Shown piece by piece: positions 11,242 through 21,956 of a stretch of 64,000 bases of DNA; position 1 is the stretch's first letter; every line of letters begins with the position of its first letter. The DNA is from Triparma columacea (Eukaryota > Sar > Bolidophyceae > Parmales > Triparmaceae): positions 1 through 64,000 of the forward strand of contig BRYA01000679.1 in assembly GCA_030267965.1 (NCBI GenBank), given 5' to 3'. The notes below the pieces were generated by a model. The model had not been told where the DNA came from and made no database searches. It worked only from the letters and a program-made list of their open reading frames with translations. The position numbers were made by a program, and so were the translations under genes.

Positions 11242-12313
11242 TCCTCCCCTCCTCCTCTCGTCCCTGTTCCTATCCCTGTCTCTTTCTCTCCTCCTTTCCT
11301 CCTCATATCTCCTATCTTCGGGATAGCCGCGGAACTTCTCCCCTCCTGCTCCCTTCCTCCCCTCCTCGTCACTTCCCCTCCTCCTTTCTTGCTTCTGCCT
11401 CCTCTTCAGCTCCTTCTCGTCGCCCCTCAAGTCGATCCCGCTGTCCTTGTTAATCCAATCGTTTTTGTTGCCAGCATCGTTGTAGCTGTTGGTCTGCTTC
11501 CCACTTATGCCTCTCATGAAGTCGGCCTTGACATTCTTGTTGGCGTTGGGGTCGCCCCAGCCGTCGTCGTCTTCCTCTTCCTCCTCGTCCTCCCTTTCTA
11601 CCGTCTTCTTCGGGGCCGAAAATTGCCTCATGGCGGGGGTGTTTTGGCTGTCCATGCCAGACATTAAGTTGGCTGCCGCCCTGGGGCCATCGCTCCTCAT
11701 CATCAATCCTGAGTTCATTTGCTTCGAGCGCCTCTTCATAGCCATCTCCCTCTGCTGCTGCAAGACCCTCGCCCGACTCGAAGCTGAGTTCTGCATCAGG
11801 CCACCACTTCCGAAGGTAGTGTCATCCTCCTTAGACTCGTAGGAGGGAGGGGCTCCGAGAACGTCACTTGGGCCTCCATAGCCCCTCGGCTCCTCCTTGC
11901 TCTCTGAGCTGTACTGAAACGACGAGGATGAGGGCATCGCATCTCCCTGGGGACTCATGTGCATCCCGGGAGGTACACCAGAGGGAGGTGCCATGCCCAT
12001 CTTCTTCTTCTTCTTCTTCTTCTTCCTCGCCGAGTCTGTGTTCTTGGCTTCGTCACGGTAGTCTGAACTCTTGGGTTCGGTCTCTAAAGAGTCAAGCTGC
12101 GTTCCATTGGGTTGGACAAGAGTGCGTTGAGGAGTGAGTACGGATTATCTGGTATTATCCGGGACGATAGGATTTCTTCTTTTGGATGAGACCCCGAAAT
12201 TAAGCCGATACCTCTAGGAGCATGTTAGGGTTTTTATCCCAACCCCTTCCACGAGGATAACTCACCTCTGCAACCAGGTCGTCCACCTCCATATCGTCAT
12301 TGTCCATAAACAT
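9823..12313 (-). CDS. Tubby-like protein with long Arg/Asp-rich N-terminal region
   Basis: Three exons (12313-12266, 12096-10369, 10254-9823) give 735 residues. The C-terminal ~250 residues are a tubby beta-barrel: [48 protein letters not shown], and the family ending [18 protein letters not shown]. Tubby domains bind phosphoinositides and, in TULP3-type proteins, carry membrane proteins into cilia with IFT-A. The N-terminus is K-rich and then has a ~150-residue (RD)n tract broken by [14 protein letters not shown] units, as in some spliceosomal proteins. The intron 10255-10368 is 114 nt with no in-frame stop, so unspliced RNA would add 38 residues inside the tubby domain; GTGAG...ACAG ends and a CTAACC site support splicing. 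The first exon is less certain. Confidence 0.9.
10930..11290. repeat. Low-complexity (CCCTGT)n tract coding for Arg-Asp dipeptides
   Basis: A near-perfect hexamer repeat CCCTGT on the plus strand, read on the minus strand as alternating Arg/Asp codons of the Tubby-like gene. It is broken by two longer units encoding [14 protein letters not shown], so there is also a higher-order repeat. Copy number is likely to vary between strains. Confidence 0.85.
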
Positions 12314-12977
12314 TTCGCTCAGATGTCGTCCTAGGGTGGGGATATGGAGCGTTGAAAGAGGTGGGGGGGGAAATTGGGTGAGAAATTTTGTTTTGTGGCA
12401 TCATAACGACATTCTCGAAATTTATATTTCCCATTGGTGGAGACACCCCCCTCACAGATCAAAAGCGGAAATTGTGATGTGTTCCAAATTTTAGTGATAT
12501 AACCCGTAAACAAATACTAAAGTTGGCGTTAAATGTGGAGTTTTGAGCCTCGACTCTTGAATCGGGCTGGCACACCAAAGGACCAGGAAGTTTTACCAAT
12601 TCCCGCCATCAAGAAGCGCAAACGTCGGTACGCGCGTGCCGCGTATCGACGTTTCTAACGCGGAGGTATCCCTGTGAATGTTTGCGCACCTTCTCAGACA
12701 ACAGCAAATGTATGCCTAATTCTGCCTGGGACTGTGTCAACTCGGTCAAAACTGGACCGAATCTGACTTTGGACGTGCTCTGCTGGGTGCTGGGACCAGA
12801 AAGAAGGGGCTTGATTTCACAGTTCGCCTGACGAGTTTTTGGGAATATATTTGGTGTTTCGAATCTGTCTGTTAAGTTTCTGGTCCTACCCGACCATCTC
12901 AACTATATTTAGCAAAGGAATCCACTTCTCCCTCCTCCAACAGTTTCACTTCTCGCAACAACAAAGGAACTCAAATC
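12314..12977. promoter_or_regulatory. Divergent intergenic region, Tubby / CCDC81-dynein linker
   Basis: The 664 bp contain the two divergent promoters, both for cilium-type genes. Apart from the strong hairpin at 12620-12654 I see no gene or RNA. Short reading frames on both strands are unrecognisable. Confidence 0.45.
12620..12654. other. Strong inverted repeat (15-bp stem, 5-nt loop)
   Basis: The arms are AAACGTCGGTACGCG at 12620-12634 and CGCGTATCGACGTTT at 12640-12654, around the loop CGTGC. Fourteen positions pair perfectly and one is a G-T wobble in the RNA. It lies in non-coding sequence about 320 bp before the CCDC81-dynein start codon. It could be a palindromic protein-binding site, an RNA hairpin, or a terminal part of a small element. 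Confidence 0.75.
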
Positions 12978-15900
12978 ATGGGCAAGACCCAAACTGCACC
13001 GGGTGGGAAGGGGGTCCTTAAGTCTGCACTCAAGAAGGATGGGTTCATAACCCTTCCTGGCGAGATGAAGAAGAAGGTATCGACCAAGACAGTTCCCTCA
13101 CAGCAGGCCCCTCCGCCGATCCAGATCCAGACTCCCCAGTCAAGTGCTACCGCGGCTGCTTCCTGCACTGGCCCCAGTGTGTTCACAATTGCGGATGCTA
13201 TAAAGCAGTGTGCGAACAACGTAATTGCGAGGTCCGCAGCCAATCCAACTTCCAACTACCGAAACTATGTTGTTGATGAGAGGACCTACGTAAACCTTTG
13301 GGCTTCGTTGTGTATGTTTCTCCGTAACCACAACTCCCATAAGCCGGGTCATTCTGTGTTGACTCCCAACCAGCACTACATTCCGACGCCTGTGAATATA
13401 ATTGGGATTGGGGTTGCTTCTCACAGGACTTTCAACCTCGGCATCAAGATCCCTGTCTTTGACCTTTCTCAAAAATTCGCCGTCAAGTATGACCTCGTTC
13501 AGCCGAAGACTATCTCCAACGGGAGGCCGTCGCAATCGTCGACTTTGAAGATTAGAGCCAAGGATTTGATAGACCCTTCTTGGAATGTAAACGTGGAAAA
13601 GGCCGAGTTTGCGATGCAAAGCTTGGTGGAGTGTATTGGCACCGCACTCAAGAGCGGCCGCCCGGTCAAGATTGACTTTGGGATCGGCACTCTTGATGGA
13701 AATAATTCAGTCTGCAACTTTAATTTCACACAACGGCCAGACACTGTAGAGGATCACAAGAAAAAGAAGTCTATCGGTGTGACTGGGAGGGCCCTCTCAT
13801 CCCCCAGGACGAGAAAGATCAGCGAGGCTGAGCAAGAGAAGATGAAGGCCGAAAAGTTGGCCACCAAGCTATCTCTCGATGTTAAGAAACTTAAATCTTC
13901 TGCACCCATCCTTCCCTTCTCGAAGGAGCCGACTCCCAGGACGGATGCAACGGTCACGCACCACATCGGTAGTGAGCAGCTTGAAGCCTGGGTCCCAATA
14001 TTCAGGAAAAAGGGCCCCCCTCTTCCCTCTCCCACTGCCCGAGCCGACGTGTCACAGGCTGATCAAGATGCCGAAGTTGGCGACGACAAGCCTCCACGAA
14101 GGGTGCAGCGCTCCGGTTCTATCTCTTTTGAGGCTGTCTTTGACGAGACTGCTCCACCCTTGCTGAATGAATTTGCCCGCCTCAAGTGCTCAACCATAAG
14201 CGGTGCTGACCTGCTTTCGTCCCCCAGTGACAAGATCGGGTCGTACTTCTCGCCTACTGCTGCCGCTCTATACTTGGACAAGGCTCTTGGGAGGATTTCT
14301 TGGGTAGAAGGTATGCGGAGGGGGGGCGATGCAGATCAGTTGGTTGACGTGATACCCGAGGACGACGTTTTTGGTTTGAAGGCTGTCAGGGAAGCTGAAA
14401 GGGCTATTGAGGAGGTGAGGAGGTCGGGGGGTGGGGAGAGGTGCAGCGTAGCATAACCAGTACGATATTGTGGGCGTTATAAGGCACCCAACGATACAAT
14501 TCTAACCACAAACGTAAATCTTTCGATTCGCTCGTTCATTGCAGAAGGAGAAACGGGAGATGCTGAAGAAGGAGTACCTGAGAAGACAGAGCCTGACGAC
14601 AATGCCCGCCGACGAATGTGAAGAAAGTAACAAGGGTGTTGAGGCAGGCAGCAAAATTGATGAGAAATTGGACGCCCCTGGTGCTGCCGACCCAAGCGTT
14701 GAGAACTTGTATGACGACGATATCTCGCCGAAACTTTCGACGAGGGGGGCAAAACGCTACCTGCACTACCTTAACAAGGGGAAGATGAGCAAGGATCTCA
14801 TTGCGCCCTTTGACGAGGCCGTGGTGAAGAGCCTCAAGACCAAGTTCGTCAGTGCACCGTCCACGAAGTTTGCCTCTTTCCTTCAAGAAATAGATACTAT
14901 GTACAACAATTCGATCAATAAGGCGACTCTTGATTACGTTCTGTTGTCAGATGCAGAGAGGATCAGACTTTCCATTGAGGAAATTCCCGCTGACGTGAGG
15001 ATTCCTAATTTTGGCAGTGACAACGGACCACTTGTAAGGCATCAGCCACCAGAGGTTTGGAGGACGGCTTTCGCGTCCGTGGGGGAGACTCACGAGGAGC
15101 GAGGGGTCATCTTGGCACCCCTGACCATCGTCAACGCAATGTGGCAAGATTTTTGTCACCTAAAGCTCGTGTCCGTCCCAACTAGCTACAAAGAGAGCCT
15201 GGAACAGAACAATGTCCAAATGAGCGTGGTCCAATTCGAGGAAAGTCAGCTAGCTCACATTCAGAGCGTTGTAGAAGAATTCAGGGATAACTGGCTTGTC
15301 AGCCTTCGGAATATGTTTGAGGACTGCGTTGAGAATGCTGGTGCTGCTCTTCAGGCTGACTTGGTGGACAGGTATATCAAGGCTTGGACAGTTGCCATGC
15401 AGTCGCAGTTGCGATCCGTCATCTCCAACTCTGTCGAGTCTCTCCTGGCCTTCTTTGAGATGTTTGCCCTCGAGCACGACGCTAACGTTCTGGAGAGGAG
15501 GAGGGTGGAGAAGATGGAAGGGGGGACGACGAAGCTTTCGGATTTTAAGTATAAGAGGCCCCCCCCTCCGTTCATCATTGACCTCATGACTGGTGAGAAA
15601 GGCGGCCAGTCTTGTGTTGTGCTCACCACGTCGAAGGAGCAGGTGGTGGAGAGGGTAACCAACATATTCGATACAATCACCAGTAGCTTCGACACCTTCG
15701 AGACAATGCACAATCTGACGAGAGGAGGGAGGACGAGGAGGCTTAAAATGTCAAGCAAGAGGGAGCCCTCAGTCACGGCAGCTAGAGCAAGGATTGTTCA
15801 GATTGTAGAGGAGAACATGATCTACAGCCAGAATTCACTAAAGAGGTACTCAAAGTTCGAGTACTTGTTCGACAGTAAGGCCACAGAAACTAACGCTGAT

Positions 15901-17736
15901 GCCCACTTGGAAGACGTTGAGGCTGCAATCCAGAGGTTTGCAGACTCGTCCCAGGAAATCCTGACCTTGCCTTCAAACATCCCCGTGGTGCTCATTAACT
16001 TCACTGCGTCCAGTTTTCATAAATCCCTCGTCTCTTTGACAGAAAACTGTCGACTGAAAACCATCGATAAGATCGTGCAAAAGTGCATGACTGTCAACAG
16101 TGGTGTGGCTAAGGCGGCCAGGATCCTTTGGAGTAAGCTGAGCAAGAAGCCGACGACGACAGACGAGCTGATCGAGGCCGAGCGCTTCTTGCAGAAGGTG
16201 AAGTCAACGGACTTGCCTGAGCTTGAGACTGAGGTGTCGGTAGTCAAGGAACAAGTAGAATTCCTACTTGCACAGCAGAACTTGCACGGAGACACTCTGG
16301 ACACAGTCAATGCGACATTTAGGCAGCTAAGAGAGCTCAAAGCCCAGTTTGAAAGGGCAGATCAAGTCGCACACAATCAGAGAATATCTTTCGAGACGAA
16401 CTGCAGGAGTAGGAAGAAGCAACTCCTTATCCAGCTTGGGAAGGTTGAGGCGGGGGTGAATGAGTTCAACTTCAAGTCTGACATGAAGAGCATGGTGCAA
16501 AAGTATCTCGAGGAGCTGGACCATTTGTCGAAGCAATTGCATGAAACCAAGCTAGGGGCGGACATCATCAACCAGGAGGAGACCAAGCTTGGGTGGAATA
16601 TTACTGAGTTCATGAAAATTTCCGCGGTTGAAGACAAGATGGAACCGTATAAGGACTTGTGGAGCATCGCCTTGACCTTCAGGAGCGAGTACGCTAGCTG
16701 GACGAGGTCGCCGATTTTCAACTTGGACGGCACTGAGGTGGAGAAGAACTTCAACATGATGCTGGAGAAAATGAACATGCTCAAGGGAGTCTTCGAGGAC
16801 AAGAATGCTGTTGGACCCGCCAACGTGGCCGAGAGCATCATCGAAAAGCTCGAGAGTTACTCTATGTACATTCCCCTCATCAAGGCCCTCACCAACAAGA
16901 GGCTCAACGAGCTGCACTGGAAGAGTATAGGGGACATCCTCGGGTTTGAGATTAGCAAAGACGACGCTAGCATTAGCTGGACCAACTTGATGGCCCAGGG
17001 GGCATTGAGTGAGGAGAACATCCAGCAGATCAAGGATTTGAACGACGCAGCCAACAAGGAGGTGGACGTAAGGATCTTCACAGAATACGTCAATACGATG
17101 GATGCCGACGCCGCGCTGTTCTCTGTCGTTCTGGGCGTCGACAACAAACATCCTTGGGCCCAGAGTTTAGTCTACATCTTCGACAAAGATATTATGGATG
17201 ACCAGATGACGAAGGTGGAGCGCCATCTTGAAAGTATTGAAAAGATTGAAAAGAGCGTCAATGGGGGGGATTTCTTGGAGAGATGCGTTGAGTACAAGAC
17301 GGTCTTCACATTTGTTTCGCAGTTCGGAGGTCTCCTTCTGGATACGGAGATTCTCTGGTTTGACATGGTCCACAGCAAGCATCTTACCAACGAACAGAAG
17401 CACCAAATTGCCCACAGCGACGAGGCATGGCGCGCTCTCGTGACAGAACTGGTAGAGGTAGATGGAACGAAAGATATTAGAGGTGTTGGGGGCGAAAATC
17501 TGGTGCAGGGACGGAGGTTCCGGGAACTGATGAAACTGAAGGATTCCTCCTTCGAGGAAAGGGCAAAGGAGATACGTGACGTGTTTGTGCACGTCAAGAA
17601 GGGAGAGGATGCGCGGAAGGTTATGAGGCGGATGAGCCGAAGGCAGTCCAACCTCTCAAAGACCTCTAAAGTGTTCGCTTCCAGCGGAGCCAACTTGAGG
17701 TCGGCTCTCAATTCTCTCGTGCCGGTTGAGAAATAA
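12978..17736 (+). CDS. CCDC81-type HU domains fused to a dynein heavy-chain linker-like region, no motor
   Basis: Two exons, 12978-14414 and 14545-17736, give 1542 residues; the intron joins phase 0. Residues ~50-275 resemble the tandem HU-like domains of the ciliary/centrosomal protein CCDC81, from TIADAIKQCANNVI and the VNIIGIGVASHRTFNLGIK stretch to PVKIDFGIGTL. Residues ~1090-1440 resemble the dynein heavy-chain N2/linker: YKDLWSIALTFRSEYASWTR, then VEKNFNMMLEKMNMLKGVFE, IPLIKALTNKRLNELHW and ISWTNLM. Real dyneins continue into six AAA modules. This frame stops at VPVEK with no P-loop, and the next gene is only 46 bp away on the other strand. Likely role (inference): structural axonemal or basal-body protein. 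CCDC81 and linker similarity are by eye. Confidence 0.8.
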
Positions 17737-17782
17737 ATTTGAATGTTAGTATAATAAAGGCGCAGCTGTTTATTACGATTTG

Positions 17783-20038
17783 CTACGTTCTGTGTACGAC
17801 GAAGGCCTTCCCCGTCGCCTCTTGGGTCTTTCTGAGGCTTCCCATAGTTCCCTTGTCCTCGTTCACTCTCTTCTCCCTGGCCTCGTTCTCCATTTGAATC
17901 TTTTTCAGGCGCTTCTCTTGGTTTTTCTTTCCACTTCCGTAGCCGTGAAACTGGTAGCAGAGCTGGCGGAAGGCTTCCTTACGCGTAAGCAATCGGCCGT
18001 GATCGTCGCGGTACTCGAGATTGACCTGCCTCTTAGTGTAGAGCATGTCCTTGTCAGTGGCCTTATTGCGGTCCAAGCGAACAACTGAATCGAGGTTCTG
18101 CTCTGCGTAGTCGCTGTACGTCTTCTCGTCGTTCGACCTTCCACGCAATTCCTCCTTCCCTCCGCTCTTGCCCTTGAGGTCGCCGGTAGCCTTCAGCATG
18201 GAGAGGATACCTGACATGCCTCGTGCATTACCTGTCTGAACGCCGAGCATGTTGGAGGCGACATCATTAGCAGCATCGGTTGAGGCATCGTCCTCCACTT
18301 CGCCGTCTTCCATGGCTGCCAATTTGGCTTCCATCTCGTCCTCGTCTTGAATGTTCCTCGCCATTTCTTCCATCTCTTGCATGGATAGAGTAGCCGATTT
18401 GGAGTCCCTCTGTGAAGTAGTGGCAATAGAAGAGGATATAGAGGCTGCAGAGGCAGAGGTAGAGGCAGCCGCGGAGGCTGAGGCGGCATCGCGGCTTTCC
18501 ATTGTTGTGCCAAGCTTCCTCGCAAATTCTGCTGTCGTGCCAAAGTCCACAGTCATCCCCGACTGGGCAGCGGCGGCCGCGGAAGGAATGTTGGCCGACT
18601 TTTTTATTAGATCCACAACGTCCGTCTTGATCGGGGTGGCGGAACCGTTCTTTTTCGCCCTCATTTCCTTGAGCTTTTTCATGCGCTCAGCCTTTTTCAT
18701 TGCGGCCGCAAGGGAGGGGTCTGCGGCCTCTGCTTGGGCGGCGGGTGGGTTATCAGAAGACGGAGCGCCCTCCCCTTCGTCAACATCCATCGCAGAGCTG
18801 TCGTTAACCTGTTCTCGAGCCTTGGCCCTCGCGTTACCCTTCTGCATGGTTTGGTGAAATTTGTCGACCTTCCTCTTCATGACTCGACTCTGCAGCTCGG
18901 CCTTCTCCTCAGCAGAAATTGTGGCGGAGGCCTTGGATGTGGGGGCATCGGCGTCATCGGCCGTGGCCTCCAACTCAGAGAGGAGGGATGGAGCTGGAGC
19001 TTTTGTCTTCTTCCTCTTCTTCTTTTTGAATTTCGAGAGAGGCTCCGCGGCCCCTTCTTCCTCCTCTTTCTCCTCAGCCTCTTTCTTCTTCCCTCTTTTT
19101 TTACCTTTCTTCTTTCCTTCCTCATTGTCCTCCTCCTTCTTTTTCGACTCCTTGGTTTTCTTCTTCTTCTTTTTCTTCATGGAATCCGCCTCCTCCTGGG
19201 TCATATAATCTGAGGCAAAACTAATGTCTGTGCGAAGGGAAAGAGGGAGCCCCCCACTAATTTGCTTGTCGAAGTCAGACGCCTCATCGGCCCCCGTGGA
19301 CGCCAGGGTTCCTGAAGAGTCCAAGACAAACCCGTGGCCTTTCTTCTCCTCGCCGTCGTTGTACTTTCCGAGGATTCCTGGTTGTGCGCTCGCCGAGCTG
19401 GGAACGCCTGACCCGCCAAGCTCTTCAAATTCGTCGTCGTCCCAGCCAGCATAACCCCCCGAGTACTTCATGGAGGACAGCATTTGCTTCTTCTTCTTAG
19501 CCTTAGTCATGCGCTCCGACTCGGCAAGGTTCACGTTTTCCAGCTTACCTTCCTCTTCCGTGATCCCCGTAAAGGTCCCGTTGGCGCCCGTCTCCAAGAT
19601 TGAAGTGTCAGACATTGTCAAGATGACCTCCGAGCCAGCCTCGAATGCAGCAGCTGAGTGTGAAACACTTAACCCAGATAGGTCAGAAGATGAGTACGCC
19701 GCCGAAGCCTGCGAATCCTCGGGCTCGGCGGCTGACTTTTGCTTTGCTGCCTGGGCCTTCTTGGAACGACTCTCACGAACCCAGTCAGCAGCAGAGCCAG
19801 AAGCCGCCGAAGTCGTCTCCGAAAGGGCTGTAAACTTCTCGTTGTTCTTTCTGTTTTGCTTTGATTCCTTAATTCTCGCGCGCACCGCATCAGCAGACTC
19901 AGTTTCTTCAGCAGCAGCCTTGCCCGTGTCTACAAATATTACTTTCTTGGCAGAACCATCGTTCAACGGTTTGAGTCCCAAAGAAATTCGAAGCTTATTC
20001 GTCTCCTCGAAGGATAAGGCAATCTCTTCCTCAGCCAT
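17783..20038 (-). CDS. SART1: SART1/Snu66 tri-snRNP splicing factor
   Basis: Component of the U4/U6.U5 tri-snRNP needed for spliceosome activation; nuclear. One uninterrupted frame of 751 residues, unusual in this intron-rich window. The start MAEEEIALSFEETNKLRISL resembles the family N-terminus (LSIEETNKLR.KLGLKPL). The conserved C-terminus reads VNLEYRDDHGRLLTRKEAFR, then QLCYQFHGYGSGKKNQEKR. Between are K/E-rich low-complexity stretches (about residues 280-350) and Ala/Ser-rich linkers. Length is close to other SART1 proteins. Its stop is 46 bp from that of the convergent dynein-linker gene, and its start is 101 bp from the divergent EF-hand gene. Confidence 0.93.
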   Translation of the reverse strand: MAEEEIALSFEETNKLRISLGLKPLNDGSAKKVIFVDTGKAAAEETESADAVRARIKESKQNRKNNEKFTALSETTSAASGSAADWVRESRSKKAQAAKQKSAAEPEDSQASAAYSSSDLSGLSVSHSAAAFEAGSEVILTMSDTSILETGANGTFTGITEEEGKLENVNLAESERMTKAKKKKQMLSSMKYSGGYAGWDDDEFEELGGSGVPSSASAQPGILGKYNDGEEKKGHGFVLDSSGTLASTGADEASDFDKQISGGLPLSLRTDISFASDYMTQEEADSMKKKKKKKTKESKKKEEDNEEGKKKGKKRGKKKEAEEKEEEEGAAEPLSKFKKKKRKKTKAPAPSLLSELEATADDADAPTSKASATISAEEKAELQSRVMKRKVDKFHQTMQKGNARAKAREQVNDSSAMDVDEGEGAPSSDNPPAAQAEAADPSLAAAMKKAERMKKLKEMRAKKNGSATPIKTDVVDLIKKSANIPSAAAAAQSGMTVDFGTTAEFARKLGTTMESRDAASASAAASTSASAASISSSIATTSQRDSKSATLSMQEMEEMARNIQDEDEMEAKLAAMEDGEVEDDASTDAANDVASNMLGVQTGNARGMSGILSMLKATGDLKGKSGGKEELRGRSNDEKTYSDYAEQNLDSVVRLDRNKATDKDMLYTKRQVNLEYRDDHGRLLTRKEAFRQLCYQFHGYGSGKKNQEKRLKKIQMENEAREKRVNEDKGTMGSLRKTQEATGKAFVVHRT

Positions 20039-20139
20039 CTCGAAAGCAGTGTTTTATTGACAGTTTTTGTTGTGGGTCTGAATGGAGACTGGAGACTGGA
20101 GAGGAGGAGGTTTGGGATGGATTTGGGGTGGGTTTTTAT

Positions 20140-21858
20140 ATGTCAAAAACAGCTCCGCTGACGTCAATGGATAGAAGCCTCGGGGTAATCGCATCAGAAG
20201 AAGGCAGCCTGGCTTCGTCCCACTCAACGCTGCCCTTGGATAACCGATCTCCAGGGTCCTACCTGCCGCAGCACACTGGGACTGTTGGGGGTTTTGGTAC
20301 CCACCAGCCTCATGACGATGACAGCAGTAGCGACGAGGATGATGATGAGTTTGAGAGGCGTGCCCAAGCTTCCCGGGAACGGGACCGCGTTGGGCGCGCT
20401 GAAAGCATTCACTTTCCAGTTTTGGGAGGGTCAACAACTTCCGCTGTGGCTGTGGGGGGTCCCCCGTCGTCCTTGACGTTTGGCGGCATGCCTTCGACGA
20501 TTGAATCTTCCGGGGGCTTGGCTTTCAAGGATCCTACTGCTCCCACAGGGCCGAAGGATTCGAGGCCTCTTTGGAAGATACAGGAGGCCAGGAGGAGGTG
20601 AGAAAACTTGATAGAAAAGACAGCACTGCGACGACGATGTTGCAAACGTAGTAAGGAGGGAAAAGTAACCATAGCTTACACATTAATGCATCCCATTTCT
20701 GCGGCTCGCTTCGCTCGTGGCAGGAAAAAGGTTAGAGAGAAAATGGTTGAGGGATTGACTCTGGAGGACTACAACATCGCCAGCATTAAGGGAAGACTGC
20801 TGGGTGAGAGAAGGGCCAGGGCTCCTGATATGAAAAAGATGATGCACATGCACAACACGCCGAGGGACAAGGAGGGGAAGAAAGTGGAAGTATTGGAATC
20901 GCACAAGATGGTTGCTGACAATATAATAAAGACTGCGGATCAGGGTACAGTTGACAACAGCGTGTCCCTCAATGAGCTGCAAGTTTTTTTGGAGGGTACC
21001 TTCTACGCGGGATTCATGAAGTGGCTAACTGGGAAGGAGGACGGTGACGCCAGCAGATTCCACTCCCTCGATGACGACGGAAACCACTCCATAGAGGTGG
21101 AGGAGCTGAGCGTTGCCGTTGCCGACTACTACAGCGGCTACCTAAAGGGTGTGGGTTGGGAGGAGGTAGTAGAGTTCGCGGAGAAGAGCAGGGAAGAGAT
21201 GGAGCAACAAAAGAAAATGAGGAGGAGGACCATCGCCAAGCAGAAGCGCATAACGATTCGGAAGGCCGAGGAGAAGAAGGCTAGGGAGGACCACAGGAAA
21301 AAGAAAGCTGCCGAGAAGCTCGTCAGCACTGACCACGAAAAACTGGATAAAATTAGGCATAGACTTTTGGCCGCTTCTTATTCGTCAACAACGTGGGGGA
21401 TGAATTTTAATCTCATGTTTGAGAGGTTCGATAGGGACCAGAACGGGGAGCTCGACCTAGAGGAACTGCACACGTTGGTGAGGAAAGTTCTCCATGTGCC
21501 ACCAACTGCGATTACGGACGTTGAGCTTGAGGCTCTCTTTTCTTTTCTAGATTATGACGGCGGAGGCTCGATCGATCAAGAAGAGCTCATCGCCTTCATC
21601 AAGAAAGGCGAAGAGGAGAAGATGGGGGTTGATTTGTTGCCCTCTCACCTAAAATATATGGGTCCAAAGAGGACTGAGCATGAAGAGCTTTGTGCTCTGA
21701 TTAATTTCAAGACAAAGGAGGAGAAAGAAAAAGAGGAGAAGGAAGAGCAGCCCCCCCCGGGGGAGATACCGTGGAATACCAGCATAATTTCAACACGGAC
21801 AGAGAAGCCGCTGGTGATGTGTCGGCACACCGGGTATATCCCCTTAGATAAACGGTGA
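20140..21858 (+). CDS. EF-hand calcium-binding protein, 530 aa
   Basis: Two exons, 20140-20597 and 20724-21858, joined in phase 2; the intron ends CGCTTCGCTCGTGGCAG, one of the recurrent intron ends in this window. Three EF-hand loops are visible: DDDGNHSIEVEE (about residue 268), DRDQNGELDLEE (about 388) and DYDGGGSIDQEE (about 429). Each has Asp/Asn/Ser at positions 1, 3 and 5 and Glu at 12, so all should bind calcium. A basic coiled-coil-like segment rich in K, R and E lies between the first and second. The N-terminal 150 residues are Ser/Gly/Asp-rich and look disordered. No enzymatic domain is visible. I chose the ATG at 20140 because upstream in-frame starts are not ATG. A flagellar or calmodulin-like regulatory role is possible but unproven. 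Confidence 0.85.
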
Positions 21859-21956
21859 AACAAAAATTGCTTTGACTTTTCTTTTTGAAAGAGAGTCTTT
21901 ATTTGCTGCGCTTTTTTCGCTGTATTCCGTGACCCTGCTCCTGACCATCCTTATTA

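Noticed and set aside
10762..11667. Plus-strand frame of ~300 codons rich in Val-Pro and Ser-Leu
   Set aside because: Antisense reading of the (CCCTGT)n repeat that encodes the Arg/Asp tract of the Tubby-like protein; no domain of its own.
12609..12902. Minus-strand 97-codon frame upstream of the CCDC81-dynein gene
   Set aside because: Not recognisable, spans the strong hairpin, and would break both alternation and the promoter space.
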